A stretch of 6,368 bases of DNA. Origin: JBLHLB01 sp047618505 (lineage in GTDB: Bacteria; Planctomycetota; UBA1135; GCA-002686595). This document shows, one piece after another, positions 1-5,538 of this stretch. The position numbers and the translations under genes were made by a program. The stretch lies in assembly GCA_047618505.1 (NCBI GenBank), contig JBLHLB010000245.1, positions 1-6,368 on the forward strand, given 5' to 3'. Numbering within the stretch: the stretch's first letter is position 1; each line of letters opens with the position of its first letter. The notes below the pieces were generated by a model. It was given only the letters and a program-made list of their open reading frames with translations. It was not told where the DNA came from and did no database searches.

Positions 1-1064
1 TCGTGGCCTGGATGCTGGCCCAGAGCGGGCACGCCTCTGTCGGGCTCTTCATGCGTAACGGAGTCGAGGTCGACGCGGCTGAGGTGGCGAAGAAATCCTG
101 CTGTTCCGTGGGCGACGCGCGCGACGCTCGCATGATCTCGGCGCGTCTGGAACTGCCTTTCCAGGCCGTAGATTTGGCGCCAGAGTTCAGCACGATCATC
201 GACTACTTCGTCTCCGAGTACCGTCGCGGTCGCACGCCCAATCCCTGTGCGGTTTGTAACCGTGATCTCAAATTCGACGCGCTCCTACGATTCGCCCAAG
301 AGTTCGGCGCCGAGTACGTTGCGACCGGGCACTACGCACGTCTCGAGCGACCGGACAACAGCGTGGACGGTCGCGTGTGGGTGCGCCGCGGTGTCGACCC
401 GCGCAAGGATCAGTCCTACCAACTCTTCTGCGTTCGAGAAGAGAATCTGGCTCGCACGGTTCTACCTCTGGGCGGTTTGCACAAGCCCGAGGTGCGTCAA
501 CTGGCAGAGCGCATGGGCCTACGTACGGCAAAAAAACCTGACAGCCAGGAGATTTGCTTTGTGCCTTCCAACGACTATCGACGCCTCTTGAAGGAGCGCG
601 GAGTTCGATTGACTCCGGGTAAATTGGTGGACACGACTGGCCGCGTCTTGGGGGATCACCCCGGTATCGAGCACTTCACCATTGGGCAACGGCGGGGACT
701 CGGTGTCGCCGCTGGTGTACCTATGTTCGTGGTGGACATCGTGCCCAGCACCGCGACGGTAGTCGTGGGCATACGCGAGGAATGCTCGAGCTCTGCTCTC
801 ATCACCGAGGAGCTAAACCTGATCGGCTTTGATCCGCCGGAGAACGGTGCGTTTCGTGCGGATGTACAGGTTCGCTATCACCATGACGCAGCCCCCGCTT
901 CGGTCGAAATGGATCGTGAGTCGGGTACGGCACGAATCGTCTTTGACGACCCCCAGCATGCGGTTGCGCCGGGGCAAGGTGCAGCGCTCTACCAGGGCGA
1001 TCGCATGATCGGGGGCGGTTGGATCGCATCGACGGAACCCCTTGCCATGCACCACGAGGCCTAG
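1..1064 (+). CDS. mnmA: tRNA-specific 2-thiouridylase MnmA (5'-truncated by window edge)
   Basis: MnmA thiolates U34 of the Lys, Glu and Gln tRNAs in the cytoplasm, using ATP to adenylate the uridine and a cysteine persulfide as sulfur donor. Counting from the first complete codon (base 3), 353 residues are visible. The catalytic cysteine is in NPCAVCNRDLKF (Cys85, matching Cys102 of the E. coli enzyme). The second active-site cysteine is in SQEICFVP (Cys185, matching Cys199). TGHYAR (108-113), KDQSYQLF (135-142) and FTIGQRRGLGV (225-235) are family motifs. The C-terminal beta-barrel ends with the usual APGQ-A-LY segment (322-330). The N-terminal SGGVDS PP-loop is missing only because the window starts too late; roughly 12-20 residues are lost, and the GTG at base 3 is not the real start. 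A KKSCCS segment (30-35) precedes GDARDA, an insert I associate with planctomycete-like MnmA. The TAG stop overlaps the next gene by one base. Confidence 0.96.
   Translation, partial: VAWMLAQSGHASVGLFMRNGVEVDAAEVAKKSCCSVGDARDARMISARLELPFQAVDLAPEFSTIIDYFVSEYRRGRTPNPCAVCNRDLKFDALLRFAQEFGAEYVATGHYARLERPDNSVDGRVWVRRGVDPRKDQSYQLFCVREENLARTVLPLGGLHKPEVRQLAERMGLRTAKKPDSQEICFVPSNDYRRLLKERGVRLTPGKLVDTTGRVLGDHPGIEHFTIGQRRGLGVAAGVPMFVVDIVPSTATVVVGIREECSSSALITEELNLIGFDPPENGAFRADVQVRYHHDAAPASVEMDRESGTARIVFDDPQHAVAPGQGAALYQGDRMIGGGWIASTEPLAMHHEA
1056..1059 (+). promoter_or_regulatory. Ribosome-binding site for the GTG start at 1064
   Basis: GAGG lies inside the last codons of mnmA, four bases before the GTG at 1064. 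The spacing is short but usable. Together with the TAGTG stop/start overlap it favours GTG 1064 over the more upstream in-frame TTG at 1019, which would overlap mnmA by 46 bases. Ribosomes finishing mnmA could re-initiate here. Confidence 0.45.
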
Positions 1065-3922
1065 TGCGACAGCCCCGTCGTTCCCCTCGCAGTTCGCGCA
1101 CGGGCAAGGCCGGGCGATCTGCTGGTGCGGGTGGTCGCGCGGCCTGGGGCGAGGGAGGCGAGCCTCCCGGGGGAGCGTTAGTTTGGGCCCAAGCCAAGCT
1201 GCTCCTGGGCCTGCTTGCTGCGAACATCCTGGCGGTCACAGGCACCCTGAGCATCGCCCTTCTTCTGCTGGCGACTTGGCTCTACCTCCCCTTTGGGGGC
1301 GCTGGAGTTGAGCCTGCACCAGGGGTTCGCGTCGTCATCGTGGATGCCTCCGCGAGCGCGCGCCGTCTGCGCCCCGCCTGGCCCACCTGGGCGCGTGAAC
1401 AAATCAAATTGGAGGCCGAAGCGGCCCAGGCCCACGGCGAGGATATTGCTGTGGTCGTCTTCGCTGATGAGGTGCGTCGTGTCTACGGTCCCGGTCCAGC
1501 GGCGGGTCTTCACGAGAGGCTGAGCGGTCGAGCCGGCGCGCCCCTCGTACCGTCCGATGGTGCAGGGGAGGATGACGGCAGTCGCCTGGGGGCTGCTCTT
1601 CAGGCGGCGGCGGGGATTGTTCTCTCCCCCGAGCGTGCGCCGGGCCGCGTCGTCCTCCTTGGATCGCAGCCCGCGACGGATGGAGATCCCAACCCGTTGC
1701 TTGGGACCATTGCCCGCGGCGCCCTGCTGGAGTTGAGGCCACTGGCGACAGCTCGAAAGAGCGATCTGGCGTTGCTCTCCATGGATCTGCCCCTGGATGT
1801 GGAGACCGGCGCGCCCCTGTCGATTGATGTTCGCCTGCTGCACACGCCAGGGCTCGACGGGTCGACCCGAGGCGTGCTCGATTTGGAGATTGTTGAGTCT
1901 GGTGTTCAACGCCTTCGGCGTGTTCCCCTGGAACTCTCACGCTGGTCTGGGGAGCGTCGTTTACGCGTGCCACTGGGCGCTGCGGTCGCCGGGCTGACCC
2001 GCGTGAATGGTCGCGTGCGCCTCGAGGAGGACAGGGACCGGATCCCAGAGAACGACCGCGCGACAGCGGTGACTTCATCGGGCAACACGCCCGTGGTTGG
2101 TGTGCTCAATGGCGCACAATTGACCGGCTTCCCCCCAGGCCTTGAGCGCGTTGACTTGACGCCCCAGGAACTCCCCCTGTTGCTACCTAGTCTCGATGCG
2201 ATCGTGGCCATCGACGTTTCACATCTGGAATTGACTGAGCTCGTGCCCGAGCAGCTACTCGTGAATTTTCTGCGTGCAGGGGGAGGGTGGTTGAGCACTG
2301 CCGGCCGCGGATTCCTGAGGGGTTGGAGTGAACTCAGTTCGACCAGGGGGTTCCAAGCCCTGCTACCCCTGGAGCCCGCACCCCCAGAGGGCGGGGACCG
2401 TGATGTGATCTTGTTGCTGGACGGTTCCCAGAGCATGGAGGGCCAGCCCTTTGACGCGGTTCGCAGCGCCGCAGTTGACCTTGTGGAGGCCGCGCCGAGC
2501 AGTGATCGCGTGACCCTACAGTTCTTCACAGCGGCTCTGCAGACGCCTGTTCTCTTGAAGGAGCGTAACGCTCCGGAGGATGGTCGCGCAGCCGGGCGAG
2601 AGGCTGCCCGGAGTCTCCTCTCGCGCGCGGTTCCGCGTGGCTTCACCCACCTCATCAGTTGCCTTGAGATGCTCGTGGACCAGCGACCCATCGATGCGCC
2701 CCCGGCCTTGGTGTTGCTGCTCTCCGATGGGCGTGAGATGGAAGCTAGCGTTATGCCCTACGCTGAGCGGGCCGAGCTGCTAAAGGCTCGCTTGCGCGGG
2801 CGCCACATGCGCATCGTCCCGATCGCAGTGGGGGACCGTGTGGAGTTGAAGTACTTGGAGCTCTTCGCCGAAGAGGGCCAAGAGGTCCGCCATGTGCGCG
2901 ATCTCGAAGATCTGCGCAGGCTCTTTCTGCGTGAGATAGGCGCAACACGCTTGGTGGAGGCGAAGATCGGTGAAACGCTCGCCCTCTCCTTTCAAGGGCA
3001 GCCCGGCGGCCTTGCGGCCGAAGTCATGGGGGAGAGCACACCTCCGCCGGTGACGCGTTTCGTGCGTGCACGATCCCGCGCCCAGGGTGCGGGCGCCAGC
3101 GAAGTCGCCTGGGTCGATCACAACGCCTCGCCGGTCCTGGCCCTGGCACGTGTTGGACGCGGGCGGATCGCTCTTTTGACCACAGCCTTGAACGCTGAAT
3201 GGTCCCCGGCTTGGACGACGTCTGGACCACCGGCGGGGGCGGCGGCCTGGGCTGAACTCGCGCCACTCCTTCGCTGGCTTGCCCGTCGACCCCCCCGGGC
3301 AAGCGAGGAGCGTCCGCACGCCTGGCTTGAGGGGGACCGGTTGCGCGTGCGCGGCTTGTCATCTTCGAGTCTGGCGGTGTTGCCAGCCTGGCTCGAACGC
3401 GCGGAAGTGAAGGTTCCCCTTGAGCTGACGGTTCCCATGCGATCCGGTGGATCAGATACGGGGGGATTCTGGGAGCGCGAGGGCAGGCTTGGAGCAAGCG
3501 ATCGAGGGGCTCTCCTTGGCGATGCTGTCAGCGGGAGCGCTTCGTTATTTCTAGGGCTACCTGGCCAAGACTCCGCAGATTCAGGGAGCGGCGCCCATGT
3601 CGCCATTTCTTTAGCACTTGGTCCCGCACCCGAATTCCTGGGATTAGGCACCTATGCGGAAGTCGCGCGGTTTGACCGGATTGGAGCTGCGGAGCCTGTG
3701 CCCGCAGGCTTGAGTTCGGGGCCGGAGACTCGATCCCTGAGCCCTGGCGGTGGTTCCCAGGGTTCGGCTCTCCCAGGGCCGCGTCCCCAGGCGAAGTGGG
3801 TTCTGGCCCTGGCCGTGGTCTGCCTTTCGATTTGGGCATTCCTGGCACTACGTGTCGGCTGGAGAAAGAGCACGGAAAGCGCGGGGAGTGGCGGTCAAGG
3901 CGGAAGGTCTTTCGGTCGATAG
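1064..3922 (+). CDS. Large membrane-anchored protein with two VWA domains and a glutamine-amidotransferase-like domain
   Basis: The protein has 952 residues from GTG 1064. Residues 1-45 are Arg/Ser/Gly-rich and probably cytoplasmic. A hydrophobic helix spans about 46-76, an 830-residue extracytoplasmic part follows, and a second helix lies at about 912-931 before a short basic tail. Domain 1 (about 88-225) is VWA-like with a DASAS metal motif (94-98), but the later SDG-type loop is replaced by LLGSQ (198-202), so this site may not bind metal. Residues about 230-340 look like a beta-sandwich ending in the IPENDRA motif. Residues about 342-436 resemble the class I glutamine-amidotransferase-like fold (GGGWLSTAG, 406-414) without an obvious catalytic Cys-His-Glu triad. 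Domain 2 (about 445-630) is a complete VWA: DGSQS (453-457), Thr528 and LLSDG with Asp555. VGRGRIALLTT and a Trp-rich stretch follow (about 697-740), as in BatA-like and amidotransferase-like VWA membrane proteins. I recognise the architecture but not a characterised function; protein-protein interaction or assembly in the envelope is inferred. Confidence 0.85.
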   Translation: MRQPRRSPRSSRTGKAGRSAGAGGRAAWGEGGEPPGGALVWAQAKLLLGLLAANILAVTGTLSIALLLLATWLYLPFGGAGVEPAPGVRVVIVDASASARRLRPAWPTWAREQIKLEAEAAQAHGEDIAVVVFADEVRRVYGPGPAAGLHERLSGRAGAPLVPSDGAGEDDGSRLGAALQAAAGIVLSPERAPGRVVLLGSQPATDGDPNPLLGTIARGALLELRPLATARKSDLALLSMDLPLDVETGAPLSIDVRLLHTPGLDGSTRGVLDLEIVESGVQRLRRVPLELSRWSGERRLRVPLGAAVAGLTRVNGRVRLEEDRDRIPENDRATAVTSSGNTPVVGVLNGAQLTGFPPGLERVDLTPQELPLLLPSLDAIVAIDVSHLELTELVPEQLLVNFLRAGGGWLSTAGRGFLRGWSELSSTRGFQALLPLEPAPPEGGDRDVILLLDGSQSMEGQPFDAVRSAAVDLVEAAPSSDRVTLQFFTAALQTPVLLKERNAPEDGRAAGREAARSLLSRAVPRGFTHLISCLEMLVDQRPIDAPPALVLLLSDGREMEASVMPYAERAELLKARLRGRHMRIVPIAVGDRVELKYLELFAEEGQEVRHVRDLEDLRRLFLREIGATRLVEAKIGETLALSFQGQPGGLAAEVMGESTPPPVTRFVRARSRAQGAGASEVAWVDHNASPVLALARVGRGRIALLTTALNAEWSPAWTTSGPPAGAAAWAELAPLLRWLARRPPRASEERPHAWLEGDRLRVRGLSSSSLAVLPAWLERAEVKVPLELTVPMRSGGSDTGGFWEREGRLGASDRGALLGDAVSGSASLFLGLPGQDSADSGSGAHVAISLALGPAPEFLGLGTYAEVARFDRIGAAEPVPAGLSSGPETRSLSPGGGSQGSALPGPRPQAKWVLALAVVCLSIWAFLALRVGWRKSTESAGSGGQGGRSFGR

Positions 3923-3970
3923 CCAGCCAGTGGCAACGGGCAACCCGTCTCCACACATCCCTCAGCTCCC

Positions 3971-4033
3971 ATGACCTTTGCGGTGGGGGCATCCCTCGAC
4001 GAAACCCACGCGCTCAAGACCCTAGGGGCTTGA
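3971..4033 (+). other. 20-codon mini-ORF in the leader of the lipoprotein gene
   Basis: An ATG at 3971 opens a 20-codon frame beginning MTFAVGASLDE and ending with the TGA at 4031-4033, nine bases before the lipoprotein ATG. No Shine-Dalgarno is visible in front of it (the upstream bases are pyrimidine-rich). It reads through the left arm and centre of the palindrome at 4013-4034, and its stop codon falls within the Shine-Dalgarno of the next gene. It could be a leader peptide whose translation opens the hairpin, or simply chance; an ORF this short is weak evidence. Confidence 0.15.
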
Positions 4034-4034
4034 G
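4013..4034 (+). promoter_or_regulatory. Imperfect palindrome overlapping the lipoprotein ribosome-binding site
   Basis: CTCAAG (4013-4018) and CTTGAG (4029-4034) are exact inverted repeats around the self-complementary core CCCTAGGG (4020-4027). An A opposite G is the only mismatch. As RNA this folds into a hairpin with a CUAG loop, and its 3' arm covers most of the Shine-Dalgarno. No T-run follows, so it is not a normal intrinsic terminator. It could limit translation of the lipoprotein or, as DNA, be a dyad operator. The structure is seen; the role is inferred. Confidence 0.35.
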
Positions 4035-4035
4035 G
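4032..4035 (+). promoter_or_regulatory. Ribosome-binding site of the lipoprotein gene
   Basis: GAGG is seven bases before the ATG at 4043, a standard distance. It supports that start, which is also the only one that places a signal peptide directly at the N-terminus. Three of its four bases sit in the 3' arm of the palindrome at 4013-4034. Confidence 0.65.
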
Positions 4036-4042
4036 CAGAATC

Positions 4043-4690
4043 ATGACGCGCACCAACAGCACCCGCCGGAACGCTATTCCCTCCCTCGCAACACTCCTCT
4101 CTTGCCTCCTGCTATCGAGCTGCTCGATGTTTGGGTACGGCGACGGCAGTGGCGTCAAAGATTCCGCCTGGATCGAGGCTTCGCCGATTCTTGAACAGCA
4201 GATTCAGGACGAGGTCTCACGCTTGCCTTGGACCCATGGCTTCGAGCGCCTGGAGCAGATCCGCTGGTTTGCATCCGTGGGGGAGCCGGCCTATCCCGCG
4301 CTCCTGGCTCTTGTGAACGATCCGCGGGATGACGTTGCCGCGGCAGCTCTTGCGTCCCTCGGAGCGACCATGGATCGTCGACTTGTCGCTTCCGTTCGGG
4401 AAATTGAGTGGTCCGAAGCTCGGGCCCATAGCGACCTGCGCCACGAGCGCGCACGCACCCTGCTGCGCCTCGGTGATTGGAGCGAGATCCCGACCCTGAT
4501 TGACGGACTCCGCGACAAACGCGTGTACACGCGCTCCTTGGCCCTAGAGTCCCTCAAGGAGTCCACGCAGCAAACCATGGGCTTCGATCCGCACTCTGAT
4601 GAGGAAGCTCGTTTGCAAGGTATCGACCGTTGGGAGCGCTGGTGGCTCGACCGCTCGAACGATGAGCTGCTTTCCGTTGCGTCGGAATGA
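4043..4690 (+). CDS. HEAT-repeat lipoprotein
   Basis: The protein has 215 residues. The N-terminus carries Arg/Thr residues (1-9), a hydrophobic stretch (about 11-24) and a lipobox LSSC with the lipidated cysteine at 27. Ser at +2 contains no Asp inner-membrane retention signal, so outer-membrane delivery is plausible. Another Cys at 21 is a less likely processing site. The mature part is helical and HEAT-like: one repeat around 81-108 (PAYPALLALVNDPRDDVAAA) and another around 146-172 (SEIPTLIDGLRDKRVYTRSL). These contain the typical pairing of a Pro-x-Leu helix with a second helix after an Asp/Arg turn. The C-terminus GFDPHSDEEAR followed by RWERWW (about 180-201) resembles HEAT lipoproteins I associate with Planctomycetota. 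No catalytic residues are apparent; a role as a binding or scaffold protein facing the periplasm is inferred. The gene may be cotranscribed with the VWA gene 120 bases upstream, and a strong terminator follows. Confidence 0.82.
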   Translation: MTRTNSTRRNAIPSLATLLSCLLLSSCSMFGYGDGSGVKDSAWIEASPILEQQIQDEVSRLPWTHGFERLEQIRWFASVGEPAYPALLALVNDPRDDVAAAALASLGATMDRRLVASVREIEWSEARAHSDLRHERARTLLRLGDWSEIPTLIDGLRDKRVYTRSLALESLKESTQQTMGFDPHSDEEARLQGIDRWERWWLDRSNDELLSVASE

Positions 4691-4707
4691 TTCGCGGCTG
4701 ATCTGAT

Positions 4708-4757
4708 GGAAGGCAGGGCGCGGGACCGCAGGTCGGATCCGCGCCCTGCTTCCGTTT
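4708..4757 (+). terminator. Intrinsic terminator downstream of the lipoprotein gene
   Basis: The left arm GGAAGGCAGGGCGCGG (4708-4723) pairs with the right arm CCGCGCCCTGCTTCC (4739-4753). This gives 15 base pairs with a single bulged G. The 15-base loop itself contains a small GACC-GCA-GGTC stem. The hairpin starts 17 bases after the TGA and is followed by GTTT, a short U-tract. On the opposite strand no T-run follows, so it mainly serves plus-strand transcription. Confidence 0.75.
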
Positions 4758-4760
4758 AAG

Positions 4761-4866
4761 GCCAGCCCGAATCCAGCGCAGGCCCTAGCAGTCCGTTGAA
4801 GAACAGCAGCTTCCCGATTCGTCGGGCTGGACGGAGAGCCGCGCGGGCAGCTGCTGTTTTTCGGGC
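4761..4866. repeat. Nested palindromic element between convergent genes
   Basis: Several inverted repeats are stacked here. GCCCGA (4765-4770) matches TCGGGC (4861-4866) and encloses the whole element. AACAGCAGCT (4802-4811) matches AGCTGCTGTT (4849-4858). CCCGA-TTCG-TCGGG (4813-4826) is a tetraloop hairpin inside it. CCAGCCCGA (4762-4770) also matches TCGGGCTGG (4822-4830), giving a competing fold. CTAGCAGTCCGTTGAA (4785-4800) resembles, from memory only, the edge of repeated palindromic or MITE-like sequences of other bacteria. Whether it is a repeat in this genome cannot be told from one copy. Confidence 0.4.
4799..4861. terminator. Probable bidirectional terminator with branched loop
   Basis: AAGAACAGCAGCT (4799-4811) pairs with AGCTGCTGTTTTT (4849-4861), 13 pairs with one G-U. 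The 37-base loop contains the CCCGA-TTCG-TCGGG hairpin. On the plus strand the stem ends in five U; on the minus strand it follows the TPR stop codon within nine bases and runs into GTTCTTC. The position between convergent stops fits termination from both sides, though the loop is larger than in a classic terminator. Confidence 0.5.
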
Positions 4867-4869
4867 GGG

Positions 4870-5328
4870 CTACTCGTCTTCTGGGACGCTCAGTGCCCGT
4901 AGCAAGGACTGGAAGCGGGGGTGCGCGTGCAGGCTCTTGAGGTCTTCGTCCTGGACCATGTGGACGCCGTCGTCATAGCCAAAATCAAGGGCCGCCTCGA
5001 GGGAGTCGAGGGCATCCTCGGGCTGACCCAGGAGAGCGTAGGAGCAGGCCAGGTTGTAGTTCACAGTGGGGTCATCGGGGAGCAGGGCTACCAGGGCCTG
5101 ATCTGCTTTCAGGCCCTCCGGCAGGTTGCCAAGGCTGGTGTAAACCATGCCGAGCTCAGCCAGCGCCGCGACGTTGGTTGGATTGCGTCGAGTCTCCCGC
5201 CGGAAGATATCCGCAAGAAACTCTGCCCCCGCCTGATCCAGTAAAGCGCGTGTCGAGCGCCGTAGCTCTAGGGGAGCTCGCGGTCCGGGGGGGCCCGCTG
5301 CGCCGTTGGAAACAGGGTTTTCGTCCAC
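4870..5328 (-). CDS. Small TPR-repeat protein
   Basis: The protein has 152 residues. The first 25 or so are low-complexity and Pro/Gly/Ala-rich, with no signal peptide or membrane helix, so a cytoplasmic location is likely. Residues about 34-83 form one TPR-like unit (AALAELGMVYTSLGNLPEGL). Residues 86-119 form a canonical TPR (PTVNYNLACSYALLGQPEDALDSLEAALDFG). The end DEDLKSLHAHPRF (127-139) is the common capping motif of TPR proteins in which a D-x-D-L pair is followed by HPRF. The role is presumably peptide or protein binding; no partner can be named. The GTG at 5328 is the first start after an in-frame TAG eleven to thirteen bases upstream, preceded only by a weak TAGG (5337-5340), so the start is moderately sure. 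The gene converges on the lipoprotein gene and is divergent from the zinc-ribbon gene. Confidence 0.8.
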   Translation of the reverse strand: MDENPVSNGAAGPPGPRAPLELRRSTRALLDQAGAEFLADIFRRETRRNPTNVAALAELGMVYTSLGNLPEGLKADQALVALLPDDPTVNYNLACSYALLGQPEDALDSLEAALDFGYDDGVHMVQDEDLKSLHAHPRFQSLLRALSVPEDE

Positions 5329-5538
5329 GGACTGAGCCTACGGGCCTCGGCCTAGGGCGTCCATGGTCTGCCCATTCCCTTGGATCCCCCGCCCCGGCAG
5401 AAATGGATTGAAGGAGTAGGAGTTCGGTTGGAGGGTAACTATACGCTTGTGGCATGGGACTCTGTCCCGGACCCGGCGCGAGAGCCCTCGCAGCCCTTTT
5501 CTGTTGCCCCCCGACACTTGATGCCTCCTAGTTCAGCC
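5329..5538. other. Divergent intergenic region
   Basis: About 210 bases separate the TPR gene (leftward) from the zinc-ribbon gene (rightward), so promoters for both should lie here. I see no strong sigma-70 promoter, no riboswitch-like fold and no conserved RNA. The right-hand gene's frame is open back to 5356, with possible earlier starts GTG 5449 and ATG 5521, so part of this stretch may be coding. Two purine-rich patches (AAGGAG at 5411-5416, GGAGGG at 5430-5435) look like ribosome-binding sites, but neither has a well-placed start for the visible gene. Confidence 0.5.
5438..5468 (-). promoter_or_regulatory. Weak candidate promoter of the TPR gene
   Basis: Read on the minus strand, TATAGT (5438-5443) is one base from the -10 consensus. 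GGGACA (5463-5468) matches four of six -35 positions, but the spacer is 19 bases, longer than ideal. It would give a leader of roughly 100 bases. In GC-rich DNA such matches arise by chance, so this is a suggestion only. Confidence 0.18.

Noticed and set aside
3..5. GTG as the start of mnmA
   Set aside because: The family needs an N-terminal PP-loop before this point; the gene simply begins outside the window.
1019..1021. TTG as the start of the VWA gene
   Set aside because: It would overlap mnmA by 46 bases; GTG 1064 has a GAGG and the stop/start overlap typical of coupled genes.
1178..2691. Long minus-strand open frames (up to about 260 codons) opposite the VWA gene
   Set aside because: Their translations are Arg/Ser/Pro-rich low-complexity without domains, and they lie antisense to a clearly coding frame; GC-rich codon bias produces such open antisense frames.
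3936..3948. ACGGG-CAA-CCCGT hairpin after the VWA gene as a terminator
   Set aside because: Only five base pairs with a three-base loop and no following T-run.
2780..3992. Further minus-strand open frames opposite the 3' half of the VWA gene
   Set aside because: Same composition artefact, mutually overlapping in different frames, with no recognisable protein features.
4761..4866. A complete insertion sequence
   Set aside because: No transposase frame and no visible target-site duplication; at most a small non-autonomous palindromic element.
4796..4978. Plus-strand 60-codon frame across the palindromic element and the TPR gene's 3' end
   Set aside because: It overlaps structured non-coding DNA and the antisense of a convincing TPR gene, and its translation has no features.
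4921..5244. Plus-strand 107-codon frame opposite the TPR gene
   Set aside because: The minus-strand frame encodes clear TPR motifs, so this is its shadow.
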